Counted from the stretch's first letter, positions 8,851 through 17,589 are shown. The stretch: DNA of 64,000 bases from RYN-230 sp963837335 (GCA_963837335.1 CAWINS010000057.1:1-64000), one strand, 5' to 3'. Notes: a model not told the origin generated them from the sequence alone. Numbers and translations: made by a program.

Positions 8851-8892
8851 TTATCCAGGTACCAGGAGCCTACTTATCCTGGTACCAGGAGC
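8851..8892. promoter_or_regulatory. Paired operator-like repeats between exporter and MmyB regulator
   Basis: A 19-base sequence TTATCCaGGTACCAGGAGC at 8851-8869 is repeated with one change (TTATCCtGGTACCAGGAGC) at 8874-8892, start-to-start distance 23 bp. The second copy contains the perfect 12-bp palindrome CCTGGTACCAGG. The repeats lie 10 bases from the exporter start and about 40 bases before the regulator start. This is what one expects of an autoregulated divergent promoter with a dimeric helix-turn-helix protein on two sites. Binding is inferred. Confidence 0.6.
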
Positions 8893-8930
8893 ACCTGGCA
8901 CCGGCGTCCGCTCCCCGGCATGATGAGGTG

Positions 8931-9866
8931 ATGACCGCCATGACGACCAACGGGAACGGCTCGCGCCGCGCTGAGCTGGCCGCGTTCCTGCGCAGCCGCC
9001 GGGAGCGGATCAGCCCGGAGCAGGTGGGGCTGCCGCCGGGGCTGCGCCGCCGCACTCCCGGGCTGCGCCGGGAAGAGGTCGCCCAGCTGGCCGGGGTGGG
9101 CGTCACCTGGTACACCTGGCTCGAGCAGGGCCGCCCGATCAAGGCCAGCGCCCAGGTGCTCGGCGCGGTGGCCCAGACCCTCCGGCTCGATCAGGCCGAA
9201 CGGCAGCACCTGTACCGGCTGGCCGACATCGCCGAAGCGGCCGGCCCGCCCGGGGGCACGGCGACCGCATGCGAGCAGGTGCCGCCGGACGTCCAGGGCA
9301 TCATGGACAGCCTGGTGCCGCTCCCGGCCTCCGTACTGAACGAGCGGTATGACCTGCTCGGCTGGAATGCGGCGTACTCCGCGCTGTGGCCCGGGGTGAT
9401 CGGCGCCCAGCCGGGTGAGCGCAACATCCTGTGGCAGAACTTCACCCAGCCGGACTGCTGCCACCCTTACGTCAGCCGGCACGACCAGCTGGGCCGGCTG
9501 GTCGCGCAGTTCCGGGGCAACTACGGGCGGCACATCGGTGAGCCCGCGTGGACCAGCCTGATCCGCCGCCTCCAGGGAGCCAGCCCGCACTTCGCCCGGC
9601 TGTGGGAAGAGCACGACGTGGCGAACCCCGTCACCTACCTCAAGATCTTCCGGCACCCGGCGTTCCCGCGGCTGGCCATGACGAGCACCAGCCTCGGCGT
9701 GCTGGCCGTGCCCTGCACCCGGATGGTCGTCTACACGCCCGCGGACGAGGAATGCCGGGCCGCGATCGGCAAGCTGCTGGCTGGCGAGGGCGCCGACGCC
9801 GAGTACCCCTGCGCGCCCGCGCACCGCCGGCGCCGCGCCGAGCTAGCGGCCGCCTCTGCCCACTGA
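8931..9866 (+). CDS. Helix-turn-helix regulator with MmyB-like ligand domain
   Basis: A 311-residue XRE-type regulator. The N-terminal HTH reads GLRREEVAQLAGVGVTWYTW, preceded by the PGLRRRTPGLRREE segment common in this family. From about residue 110 there is an MmyB-like ligand-binding domain (LNERYDLLGWNAAYSALWP, later LRHP-type FRHPAFPRLAM and TPADEE). Members of this group are usually repressors encoded next to transporters or short-chain dehydrogenases. The start is the ATG at 8931, with GAGGTG directly before it; the reading frame is open far upstream, but that part is a shadow of the exporter gene. The divergent exporter and the paired operator suggest ligand-relieved repression of efflux. 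Confidence 0.88.
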   Translation: MTAMTTNGNGSRRAELAAFLRSRRERISPEQVGLPPGLRRRTPGLRREEVAQLAGVGVTWYTWLEQGRPIKASAQVLGAVAQTLRLDQAERQHLYRLADIAEAAGPPGGTATACEQVPPDVQGIMDSLVPLPASVLNERYDLLGWNAAYSALWPGVIGAQPGERNILWQNFTQPDCCHPYVSRHDQLGRLVAQFRGNYGRHIGEPAWTSLIRRLQGASPHFARLWEEHDVANPVTYLKIFRHPAFPRLAMTSTSLGVLAVPCTRMVVYTPADEECRAAIGKLLAGEGADAEYPCAPAHRRRRAELAAASAH

Positions 9867-9867
9867 G

Positions 9868-10050
9868 TCACCCGCCGATGTCACGGGCCGCGCTGATCAG
9901 GAGCCGCCACACCCCCGTGTCGCCGAGGAACTTAAAACGCCGCCGCATGTCCGCGGAGGCCGCGTGCGCGTCCTGGAGTGACGCGAGATAGGCGCGGATG
10001 CTGCCGTAGGAGTCGAGGACGGCGAGGACCTCCCGGGCGTTCTGGACCAT
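9868..10050 (-). pseudogene. Fragment resembling the C-terminus of a 3-methyladenine DNA glycosylase-like protein
   Basis: A 60-residue open stretch on the minus strand (from ATG at 10050) reads QNAREVLAVLDSYGSIRAYL and then MRRRFKFLGDTGVWRLL. This resembles the NAR...GSFDAYL and R(R)F(K)F(L/V)G blocks of Tag-like glycosylases. Everything N-terminal to it is missing, because the frame upstream is simply the antisense of the oxidoreductase gene at 10063. It is most likely a truncated remnant cut by the event that brought in the oxidoreductase. Alternatively it is a small expressed ORF. The family assignment is by eye and weak. Confidence 0.35.
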
Positions 10051-10062
10051 TTGGAGACGCCA

Positions 10063-11034
10063 GTGAGAGCAATGGAAATCACCGAGCCAGGCGGTCCGGA
10101 AGTTGTCCGGTTCGCCGAGCGAGACGAGCCGGCCCCCGGGCCGGGCCAGGTAACCATCAGGGTCGAGTACGCGGGCTTGAACTTCGTCGATGTCCTGGCC
10201 CGGCGCGGCGTGCCGGGCTACTTCACCGGCTGGCCGTTCGTACCGGGGATGGAAGTCGGCGGCACCATCCAGGCCCTGGGCGAGGGAGTGGACACTTTCA
10301 CGGCCGGGGACCGGGTGGTGGCATTTACCGTCGATGGGACCGGGCTGGCGGACGTCGCGGTCGCCCGCGCGGGTCTGACCGTGCCGGTTCCCGCAGGCCT
10401 TGACCTCGCCACCGCGACGACCATCCCGCTCACCTGGGCTACCGCTTTCGGGCTCGTGCGTGTCTCGCACGCCGGCGCCGGCGATACGGTGCTGGTAACG
10501 GCGGCCAGCGGCGGCGTCGGGTCCGCGATCGGCCAGCTGCTGGCCCGGCAGGATGCCGCCCGCGTGGTCGGCGGGGTGCGTTCCCCGGCCCAGGCCGCCA
10601 CGCTCGCGGCCGCCTACACCCCGGTGACCCAGGGCGATGGCTTCATGGGCAGAGCGCTGCAGACTGCCGGGGTGCCCGGATTCGACGTCGTGCTCGAATC
10701 GGTCGGTGGCAGCGTCCTGGCCTCGGTTCTTGGCGGACTGGCGGTCGGCGGCCAGGTCGTGTCCTACGGCGCAGCGGCTGGCGAACCAGATCCCGCGCCA
10801 CCGCCGGTTCCGGACCTGAGAGCCCAGAACCTGACCATCACGGGATTCAGCATCCTCAACCGGGCCAGGAAGGCCCCGCCGAAAGCGCTCAGCCTGATCC
10901 AGGGCGCGCTCGCGCTCACCCAAGACGGGCTGCACATCCCCCCACCAGCCGTCGTGGACTGGACCGAGGCGATCGATGCGCACATCGCGCAAAGCGAAGG
11001 ACGCAGCCGCGGAAAAACCGTCGTACATCTGTGA
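10063..11034 (+). CDS. Zinc-independent quinone oxidoreductase (MDR family)
   Basis: A roughly 323-residue medium-chain reductase/dehydrogenase. The N-terminal GroES-like domain starts VRAMEITEPGGPEVVRF. The NADPH-binding Rossmann turn is VLVTAASGGVGSAIGQL, and the C-terminus has RGKTVVHL, as in quinone oxidoreductases and crotonyl-CoA-reductase relatives. No zinc-ligand Cys/His set is visible, which fits a QOR rather than an alcohol dehydrogenase. The GTG at 10063 is chosen because GGAG lies 6 bases before it and the family begins MRA(I/M)EITEPGGPEV; a TTG at 10051 would add four residues. It likely reduces quinones or enones with NADPH. It is flanked by unrelated genes. Confidence 0.88.
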   Translation: MRAMEITEPGGPEVVRFAERDEPAPGPGQVTIRVEYAGLNFVDVLARRGVPGYFTGWPFVPGMEVGGTIQALGEGVDTFTAGDRVVAFTVDGTGLADVAVARAGLTVPVPAGLDLATATTIPLTWATAFGLVRVSHAGAGDTVLVTAASGGVGSAIGQLLARQDAARVVGGVRSPAQAATLAAAYTPVTQGDGFMGRALQTAGVPGFDVVLESVGGSVLASVLGGLAVGGQVVSYGAAAGEPDPAPPPVPDLRAQNLTITGFSILNRARKAPPKALSLIQGALALTQDGLHIPPPAVVDWTEAIDAHIAQSEGRSRGKTVVHL

Positions 11035-11170
11035 CACGTTCACCGGCCACGATAAGGCGCACCAGCCGCCTCTTCCGGGGTCTGTGTCTTCCCCGGTGAT
11101 GCTGCTCGGCAACGCGGGCGAGGGCACCGCGGTCGATCGAGAGTCCGTTCAGAAACCGGCTGCCGCCTGA

Positions 11171-11926
11171 TTAGTGCTGTGTCGATGTCTTGGTCAGGTG
11201 GGTGAGCGCCTGCTGGACGAACTGCTCGACGACACTTCGGTCCAGCTCGGCGGAGGGAATGGATCGTTGCTTATCCAGCGCGATCTTGACTAGCTCGCGG
11301 TCGGGGCCGTGGGTGCGCCCAAGAGCCCACTGGCCACCATCGATCTTGGACACGAGTGCGCCGTCTACCGCAAACCGCCACGCACGGCACGCGTTGAGCA
11401 CGGCGTATTCACCGGGGACGTGCTCGGCGCCCCAGCGAAGCTCGGTCGCCAGCTGGGCAAAGACAAGGCCATCGGCTACCGGGCCGATTGCCTCGGCGGC
11501 GGGGAGCCCGGGACCGATCAGGCGCCCGGCCCTCCGGCAGACGGCAAAGTGCAGCACCAAGTCGGGGTCTCCGCCGCGCAGGTGGCCATCGATGACCTTG
11601 GTGTCTTCAGGTGCCGTGGTCAGGTGCAGCTCAAAGGCCGGCTCAGCGACGGGGTGCTGAGCGACCTGGAGAGTGACAATGCTCAACTCCAGCCCGCGGC
11701 CGGGGCAGGGCAGGCGCTGTTCGCTCAGCGCTTCAGCGACAGCCAACTGCTGCGCTGACGTCATCGGGCCATCCCATACGGCCAGGATGTCAACATCGCT
11801 GCGACGTGCATCGAACCCGCCCAGCACCGCAGAGCCATGCAGATAGACACCCGCTAGCTGCGAGCCGGATGCCGCCGCCGCGGCTGATGCGACTTGCCGT
11901 GCATAGCGCTCCGGCGCCGTGTCCAT
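11171..11926 (-). CDS. Aminoglycoside nucleotidyltransferase-like protein
   Basis: A 251-residue protein with the nucleotidyltransferase signature HGSAVLGGFDARRSDVDIL (GS, then the metal-binding D-x-D). A helical C-terminal region resembling the DUF4111 part of AadA/ANT(3'')-type enzymes follows (ELRWGAEHVPGEYAVLNACR, then DGALVSKIDGGQWAL). ANT enzymes adenylylate streptomycin or spectinomycin. Actinobacterial chromosomal homologues are often of unknown substrate, so resistance should not be assumed. The next gene on this strand (DUF4314) begins 25 bases upstream, so the two may be co-transcribed. Convergent or intergenic DNA at 11035-11170 shows nothing notable. Confidence 0.8.
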   Translation of the reverse strand: MDTAPERYARQVASAAAAASGSQLAGVYLHGSAVLGGFDARRSDVDILAVWDGPMTSAQQLAVAEALSEQRLPCPGRGLELSIVTLQVAQHPVAEPAFELHLTTAPEDTKVIDGHLRGGDPDLVLHFAVCRRAGRLIGPGLPAAEAIGPVADGLVFAQLATELRWGAEHVPGEYAVLNACRAWRFAVDGALVSKIDGGQWALGRTHGPDRELVKIALDKQRSIPSAELDRSVVEQFVQQALTHLTKTSTQH

Positions 11927-11950
11927 GACCTGGAACCTCCGTCCACGACG

Positions 11951-12178
11951 TTAGCCGCCAATCACTGACCAGAAGTCGTGCCCGGGGATGAGTCCGTACT
12001 CCCCGCCCCGGTCCCAGGCCACGTGCACGGTGCCCAGGGAATCCACCAGCCTCACCGTCCCCTCATCTCCCGAGAGCAGGTCGCATGGCGGGTGACCAGG
12101 TGCCGTCTCCATACTCACTAACCTGATCCGCTGACCGCAGCGCGCCGCTGGCGGGTCGGCTGCCTGGCTTGTCTCCAT
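11951..12178 (-). CDS. DUF4314-like small protein
   Basis: A 75-residue protein whose core, CGQRIRLVSM...LSGDEGTVRLVD...VHVAWDRGGEYGLIPG, matches the SH3-like DUF4314 fold of actinobacterial mobile or regulatory loci. The start at 12178 is preferred because AGGGAG lies five bases before the ATG; an ATG at 12217 in the same frame would add 13 unconserved residues. It is divergent from a stand-alone GntR winged helix at 12256. Such pairs turn up around integrated actinobacterial elements, but no integrase or attachment site is visible here. Its molecular function is unknown. Confidence 0.7.
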   Translation of the reverse strand: METSQAADPPAARCGQRIRLVSMETAPGHPPCDLLSGDEGTVRLVDSLGTVHVAWDRGGEYGLIPGHDFWSVIGG

Positions 12179-12210
12179 CTGCACTCCCTGTCGCGAGTGA
12201 TTAACCGTAC

Positions 12211-12246
12211 TAGTCAACCATAGTCAACCAAGTCATGTTCGGTTGA
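12211..12246. promoter_or_regulatory. Tandem TAGTCAACCA repeats in divergent GntR promoter
   Basis: TAGTCAACCA occurs twice head to tail at 12211-12230, and its core appears inverted as GGTTGA at 12241-12246, ten bases before the GntR start. AT-rich sequence (TTAACC...) surrounds it, unlike the rest of the window. The arrangement suggests an operator for the small GntR protein controlling itself and the DUF4314/nucleotidyltransferase genes. Confidence 0.5.
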
Positions 12247-12255
12247 TTCGGAAGC

Positions 12256-12516
12256 ATGTACATGGGCACGATCGTGCATGGTGATCATGTGTCGATTGAC
12301 CATGACGGGGAGACACCGCTCTGGCGCCAGCTGGCCGATCTCATCCGGGGGCAGATCGAGTCAGGCAAACTGCCACGCGGCCGCCGCGTGCCGAGCGAGA
12401 ACACCCTCGCCCAGGAGTATGACGTGGCCCGCGGGACGGCCAAGAAGGCACTGGACTCGCTGGTTGAAGCCGGATTGGTGCGCCGGGTCCAAGGGCGCGG
12501 AACGTTCGTCGCCTGA
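12256..12516 (+). CDS. Stand-alone GntR-type winged-helix regulator
   Basis: An 86-residue protein that is essentially only the GntR DNA-binding domain: PLWRQLADLIRGQIESGKL, RVPSENTLAQEYDVARGTAK and GLVRRVQGRGTFV. No effector-binding domain follows, so it cannot sense a ligand in the usual way. A GTG at 12289 could be the real start, since the conserved domain begins only there; neither start has a strong ribosome-binding site. It is divergent from the DUF4314 gene, with direct repeats between them. Short GntR proteins of this kind are frequent regulators in actinobacterial integrative elements. Confidence 0.8.
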   Translation: MYMGTIVHGDHVSIDHDGETPLWRQLADLIRGQIESGKLPRGRRVPSENTLAQEYDVARGTAKKALDSLVEAGLVRRVQGRGTFVA

Positions 12517-12531
12517 GACCTGATTCAGAAC

Positions 12532-13011
12532 TCAGCCGGCAAGTACCTGTTCGCGCAGGATGTCGGCGTGTCCGCAGTGGTGGGCCAGCTCTCGCAGAAC
12601 TTGCAGGTACACCCAGCGAAGCGTGCGCGGCCCGGCCCGGTGGCCGGTCACGACGGCATCCAGTGGCAGGTCTGCAACCGCCGTCCGGGCCGTCGCGCAG
12701 GCTTCCCGGTGGGCTGCCGTGACCGAGGCGACGGTGTCGCCGCCGGTGAGCCGGAATGACTCCTCCGGGTTCTGTACCAGGCCGAGCTCCCGGCGGGACG
12801 TGCCGCCGACGCACTCCTCGAACCACACCCGCTGCATCCACGTGACGTGCTTGAGCAGCCCGAGCAACGTCGTCGCGGACGAGACGAGGTGGCGACGGGC
12901 CTGCTCCTCGGTGAGGCAGTCGAGGGTCGCCTCGAGGGCGCCGCGGTACTCCTCGACGAACGCGTCGAGCTGGGTGCGTTCGTCGTCCAGCGGCACATCG
13001 AACGGACCCAT
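12532..13011 (-). CDS. DinB-like (DUF664) four-helix protein
   Basis: A 159-residue protein of the DinB/YfiT superfamily, DUF664 branch. TTLLGLLKHVTWMQRVWFEE carries one metal-ligand His, and the C-terminal RELAHHCGHADILREQ carries the other histidines. Some relatives act as thiol (mycothiol or bacillithiol)-dependent transferases; most are uncharacterised. It is convergent with the small GntR gene and lies 39 bases upstream of the ppc stop on the same strand. Its start ATG at 13011 sits just after conserved-length expectations, so the gene looks complete. Confidence 0.82.
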   Translation of the reverse strand: MGPFDVPLDDERTQLDAFVEEYRGALEATLDCLTEEQARRHLVSSATTLLGLLKHVTWMQRVWFEECVGGTSRRELGLVQNPEESFRLTGGDTVASVTAAHREACATARTAVADLPLDAVVTGHRAGPRTLRWVYLQVLRELAHHCGHADILREQVLAG

Positions 13012-13049
13012 CAGCGTCTCCCATCTCGCCGCAGGTGAGTAGCGGGCCG

Positions 13050-15833
13050 TCAGCCGGTGTTCTGGAGGCCGGCCGCTACGCCGCTGACCGCCAGTAGCAG
13101 CAGGCGCTGCAGTTGCTCGCGGCGGGCCACGAGCTCGGGGTCCTCGTCCGCGCCGCTACCGCCCGCCGCGGGCAGGGCCCGGAGCTCGGTCAGCGCCCGC
13201 AGCTGAAGATGGGACAGCGCGTCCACGTACGGGTCGCGCAGGGCCACCGCCCGGGACAGCACGCGCCGGTTGGCCAGCAACCGGTCGTGGCCGGTCACCT
13301 CCAGCACCAGCCGCCGGGTCAGGTCGTACTCGGCCAGCACCAGGCCCGCCAGGTCGTCGCGGCCACCCAGGGCCAGATGCCGGGCCGCGATCCGGCGATC
13401 GGTCTTAGCCAGGCTCATCTCCGCGCCATCGAAGAGCACGGCCAGCAGCGGCCAGCCCTGGTAAGCCTCACGGACCCCGGCCAGCCCGCCAGGACCGCTG
13501 GCCGCGACGGCCAGGCCGCTGCCCAGGCCGTACCAGCCGGGCAGGTTCAGCCGGGTCTGCGCCCAGGAGAACACCCAGGGAATCGCGCGCAGGTCGTCCA
13601 GGCCGACCACGCCCACCCCGCGCCGGGCCGGGCGGGACCCGATCCGCAGCCCGCTGATCTCCTCCAGCGGGCTGATCCGGGCCAGCCACTCGGCGAAGCC
13701 CGGGGTCTCCACCAGCTCCCGGTAGGCGCGCAGCGCCGCCGCTTCCATCCGCTGCGCCACCGGCCGGAAACGGCGGGCCGCCTCCGCGTTGCGCTCGCCG
13801 ACGACCGGCGAGGAGGCGAGCAGCACCGCCGAGGTGACCTGCTCCAGATGACGCTGGGCGATCACCGGGTTCGCGTACCGCGCGAAGATCACCTCACCCT
13901 GCTCGGTGACCTTGAACCGGCCGTCTACCGACCCGGGGGCCTGGGCCAGGACCGCGCGGCCGGCCGGGCCGCCGCCCCGGCCCAGCGCACCGCCCCGGCC
14001 GTGGAACAGGGTCAGCCGTACGTCGTGGTCGGCCTCCCAGCGGGCCAGCTGGCCCTGCACGTCGAACAGCCGCAGGGTGGCGCCGACCGGCCCGAGCTCC
14101 TTGGCCGAGTCGGAGTAGCCGAGCATGACCTCGAGCTGGCGGCCGTTCGCGGCCAGCCGCTCCCGGACCGGCTCCAGCTCCAGCATCTCGTCCAGCACCC
14201 GGGTGGCATGGTTCAGGTCGTCGCCGCTCTCGAACAGCGGGACCACGTCCAGCACCGGCGGCGGGCCGCTGCGCGTGGCGTGCCGGGCCAGTTGGTAGAC
14301 GGCGGCGATGTCCCCCGCCGACCGGGTGAAGCTGACCACGTAACGGCGGCACGCATCCACCCCGAAGCGGTCCTGGATCCAGCCGACCGCCCGGAGCGTG
14401 GCCAGCACCTCAGCGGTCTGCGCGGACAGCGCGCCGCCCTCGGCGACCTCGCGCAGCGCGCGGGCGTGCACCGCGCTGTGCTGGCGGATCTCCAGGCTGG
14501 CCAGGTGGAAGCCGAACGTCTCGGCCTGCCAGATCAGCTGCTGCAGCTCACCGAACGCCTGCCGGGTGGCGCCCGCGGCGGCCAGCGAGTCCTGCACCAG
14601 GCGCAGGTCGGCGAGGAAGTCCGCGGCGCCGGGGTAGGCCAGGTCCGCGTGCCGGAGCCGGGTCGCCTCGAGCCGGCGGGCCAGGTAGAGCAGATAGGTC
14701 CGGTACGGCTCGTGCGGCGAGCGGGCGGCCAGATCGGCGAGCAACTCCGGGTGGGCCGTCTCGGCCGCCTCCAGGGCCACCGCGAACTCAGCGGACGGCG
14801 GCGCCGCCTCCGCGTTGACGGTGAGCGCGCGGCCGATCCGGGTGGTCGCGTTCTCCAGCGCGCGCAGCACATGGTCGGCCTGGATGACCGCGGTCTCCCT
14901 GGTGACCTGGGCCGTCACGAAAGGGTTGCCGTCCCGGTCGGCGCCCACCCAGCTGCCGTAGCGGAGGAAGGCGGGGACCGCCGGGGCGCCGGGCCCGGCC
15001 CCGGCCTCGCGGCGGGCCTCGTCCAGCGCCCGGTACACCCGGGGCACCACCTGGAAGATGGTCTCGTCGAACGCGGCCATCACCGTGCGGACCTCGTCGA
15101 TCGGGGTCATGGCGTTGGCCCGCAACTGTGACGTGCGCCAGAGCAGGTCGATCTCCTCGCGCAGCCGGCGCCGCGTCTCGGCCTGCTCCGCGGCGCCGCG
15201 CCGGTCGTCGTCCAGCGCGGTCACCAGATCGCTGATCCGGCGCAGCGCGGTGGCCACGGCCCGGCGCCGCGCCTCGGTGGGGTGAGCGGTGAGGACCGGG
15301 GTCACGCGCAGCCGGGCGAGCAGGTCGCCGAGATGCCCGGGACCCTGCTCGCGGCGGAATTCGGCGACCGAGGCGGCGAGTGACTCGCGGACCGGCGCCT
15401 GCCCGGTGTCCTGTTCCCGCAGCGCACGGACCCGCTGCAGCTCCTCGGCCAGGTTGGTGAGGTGGAAGTAGACGGTGAACGCGCGGGCCACCAGCTCCGC
15501 ACGGTCCAGCGGCCAGCTGGCCACCAGGGCCGCGATCTGGTCCCCAGCCGGGTCTTGGCCGGAGTCCGCAGCGCCATCGGAACTGCCGCCGGGAGAGCTG
15601 ATACCGGCGGCGCCGTGGCTGGCCCGGGCCGCGATCACCGCCTGGCGCAGCCTCTCGACGTCGTCGAGCAGATCCTGGCCGCCGGACTCGCGCAGCACCT
15701 CGCCGAGCATGTCGCCGAGCAACCGGACATCGCGGCGCATCCGCCCGGGTAGCTGCTGCCGGTCGGTGTCGCGGGTGGGCGCCGCGGCGGGTGCATCCGC
15801 CGGCGGGGCCTCGGCGTCGGCATCCTGGCTCAC
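13050..15833 (-). CDS. ppc: Phosphoenolpyruvate carboxylase
   Basis: A 927-residue PEP carboxylase that fixes bicarbonate onto PEP to make oxaloacetate, refilling the TCA cycle. Catalytic landmarks are VLTAHPTEARRRAV (active-site His), GSWVGADRDGNPFVT, LGYSDSAKELG (catalytic Lys), the arginine/glycine loop FHGRGGALGRGGGPA and the C-terminal VAAGLQNTG. The start is set at the GTG at 15833, where the conserved N-terminus begins. The frame stays open to 16700, but that extension is antisense to the carboxylase gene and is rejected. N-terminal residues 1-25 are Ala/Pro-rich. Ppc and the divergent carboxylase share a 99-base promoter region, placing two anaplerotic or acyl-CoA entry points side by side. 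Confidence 0.95.
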   Translation of the reverse strand: MSQDADAEAPPADAPAAAPTRDTDRQQLPGRMRRDVRLLGDMLGEVLRESGGQDLLDDVERLRQAVIAARASHGAAGISSPGGSSDGAADSGQDPAGDQIAALVASWPLDRAELVARAFTVYFHLTNLAEELQRVRALREQDTGQAPVRESLAASVAEFRREQGPGHLGDLLARLRVTPVLTAHPTEARRRAVATALRRISDLVTALDDDRRGAAEQAETRRRLREEIDLLWRTSQLRANAMTPIDEVRTVMAAFDETIFQVVPRVYRALDEARREAGAGPGAPAVPAFLRYGSWVGADRDGNPFVTAQVTRETAVIQADHVLRALENATTRIGRALTVNAEAAPPSAEFAVALEAAETAHPELLADLAARSPHEPYRTYLLYLARRLEATRLRHADLAYPGAADFLADLRLVQDSLAAAGATRQAFGELQQLIWQAETFGFHLASLEIRQHSAVHARALREVAEGGALSAQTAEVLATLRAVGWIQDRFGVDACRRYVVSFTRSAGDIAAVYQLARHATRSGPPPVLDVVPLFESGDDLNHATRVLDEMLELEPVRERLAANGRQLEVMLGYSDSAKELGPVGATLRLFDVQGQLARWEADHDVRLTLFHGRGGALGRGGGPAGRAVLAQAPGSVDGRFKVTEQGEVIFARYANPVIAQRHLEQVTSAVLLASSPVVGERNAEAARRFRPVAQRMEAAALRAYRELVETPGFAEWLARISPLEEISGLRIGSRPARRGVGVVGLDDLRAIPWVFSWAQTRLNLPGWYGLGSGLAVAASGPGGLAGVREAYQGWPLLAVLFDGAEMSLAKTDRRIAARHLALGGRDDLAGLVLAEYDLTRRLVLEVTGHDRLLANRRVLSRAVALRDPYVDALSHLQLRALTELRALPAAGGSGADEDPELVARREQLQRLLLLAVSGVAAGLQNTG

Positions 15834-15932
15834 GCGCGACAGCCTAATGGCCCGGGCCAGCCGCTGATGGCCCGGGGCCAGCCGCCTACCGCCGCCTGAT
15901 CCCCGGCGCCCCCGGCGGCTACCCTGTGCGCT

Positions 15933-17589
15933 ATGACCAGCGAAGTTCAGGACCGGAGCGGGCCGGAACAGGCTGCCGCCGCGGACCACGCCGACCCGGC
16001 GGCCCAGGACGCGGCCCCGCACACCACGGCGGGCAAGATCGCCGACCTGCAGCGCCGCCGGGACGAGGCGATCCACGCCGGCTCGGCGCGGGCGGTGGAA
16101 CGCCAGCACGCCAAGGGCAAGATGACCGCCCGGGAGCGGCTGGAGCGGCTGCTCGACCCTGGCTCGTTCACCGAGTTCGACGCGCTCGCCCGGCACCGGG
16201 CCACCGATTTCGGGGTCGCCGCGAACCGGCCCTACGGCGACGGCGTCGTCACCGGGTACGGCACCATCGACGGCCGCCCCGTCTGCGTGTTCAGCCAGGA
16301 TTTCACCGTCTTCGGCGGCTCGCTGGGCGAGGTCTACGGCGAGAAGATCGTCAAACTGATGGACCACGCGCTGAAGACAGGCTGCCCGCTGATCGGCATC
16401 AACGACGGCGGCGGCGCGCGCATTCAGGAAGGCGTGGTCGCCCTGGGGCTGTTCGCCGAGATTTTTTTCCGCAACGTGACCGCGTCGGGCGTCATCCCCC
16501 AGATATCGCTGATCATGGGGCCGTGCGCCGGAGGCGCCGTGTACTCCCCCGCCATCACCGATTTCACGCTGATGGTCGAGGGCACCTCGCACATGTTCAT
16601 CACCGGCCCGGATGTGATCAAGACGGTGACCGGGGAGGAGGTCAGCTTCGAGGACCTGGGCGGCGCCAGCGCGCACAACACCAAGTCCGGGGTCGCGCAC
16701 TACCAGGCCAAGGACGAGGACGACTGCCTGGACTTCGCCCGGGACCTGCTGTCCTACCTGCCGTCCAACAACCTCGATGACCCCCCGGTGCTGGATCCGC
16801 CCGGTGACCCCCTGGCCGGCCTGGAGATCACGGAGTCCGACGGGGAACTCGACACGCTGATCCCGGACTCACCGAACCAGCCCTACGACATGCACGACGT
16901 GATCACCCGCGTCCTGGACGACGGGGAGTTCCTGGAGGTCCACGCCGGCTTCGCGCAGAACATCGTGGTCGGGTTCGGCCGGGTCGAGGGCGCGAGCGTG
17001 GGCGTGGTGGCCAACCAGCCGATGCACTTCGCGGGCACCCTGGACATCGACGCCTCCGAGAAGGCGGCCCGGTTCGTCCGGACTTGTGACTGCTTCAACA
17101 TTCCCGTGCTGACGTTCGTGGACGTGCCCGGCTTCCTGCCTGGCACCGGGCAGGAGTGGGGCGGGATCATCCGGCACGGCGCCAAGCTGATCTACGCCTA
17201 CGCGGAAGCCACCGTGCCCAAGATCACGGTGATCACCCGCAAGGCGTACGGCGGCGCTTATGACGTGATGGGCTCCAAGCACCTCGGCGGGGACGTCAAC
17301 CTGGCCTGGCCGACGGCCCAGATCGCGGTCATGGGCGCACAGGGGGCGGTGAACATCCTCTACCGGCGGGAACTGGCCGGTCGCGGAGGACCCGGACGCG
17401 CTGCGCGCGCAGCGCGTCGCGGAGTACGAGGACACCCTGGCTAATCCCTACATCGCGGCTGAGCGCGGGTATGTGGACGCGGTGATCCGGCCGGCCGAGA
17501 CCCGGGCCCAGGTCACCCGGGCGCTGCGGACGCTCCGGACCAAGCGGCAGACCCTCCCGCCGAAGAAGCACGGCAACATCCCGCTCTGA
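15933..17589 (+). CDS. Propionyl/acetyl-CoA carboxylase beta subunit (AccD5-like), frame broken near 17380
   Basis: A carboxyltransferase that carboxylates propionyl- or acetyl-CoA, giving methylmalonyl- or malonyl-CoA. It shows GGGARIQEGV, the oxyanion glycines MGPCAGGAVYSPA and VPGFLPGTGQEWGGIIRHGA. The frame from 15933 reads normally to RRELAG (17378) and then fails, while the +1 frame continues with the expected C-terminus (VAEDPDALRAQRVAEYEDTL ... KKHGNIPL) to TGA at 17587-17589. Dropping one G at 17379-17380 restores about 551 residues, the normal length. An AccE epsilon subunit follows at 18786, the partner seen with AccD5-type complexes. I read the break as a probable sequence error or a very recent mutation. 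Confidence 0.9.

Noticed and set aside
7404..8930. Long plus-strand open frame upstream of the MmyB regulator
   Set aside because: It is antisense to the exporter gene, with shadow-like His/Gln/Arg/Pro/Gly-rich composition; high GC leaves such frames open by chance.
10051..11127. Minus-strand 419-codon frame opposite the oxidoreductase
   Set aside because: Only its last 60 codons (9868-10050) look like protein; the rest is a shadow of the plus-strand oxidoreductase.
11171..11926. Calling the nucleotidyltransferase a streptomycin-resistance gene
   Set aside because: The fold fits, but distant chromosomal homologues often have other substrates and no resistance context is present.
12256..12516. 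Integrated plasmid or ICE suggested by GntR/DUF4314
   Set aside because: No integrase, excisionase, replication or transfer gene, no tRNA and no direct-repeat attachment site in the neighbourhood.
15834..16700. Extension of the ppc reading frame to 1216 codons
   Set aside because: The extra 289 codons lie antisense to the carboxylase beta gene and show no PEP carboxylase similarity; the conserved protein starts at the GTG at 15833.
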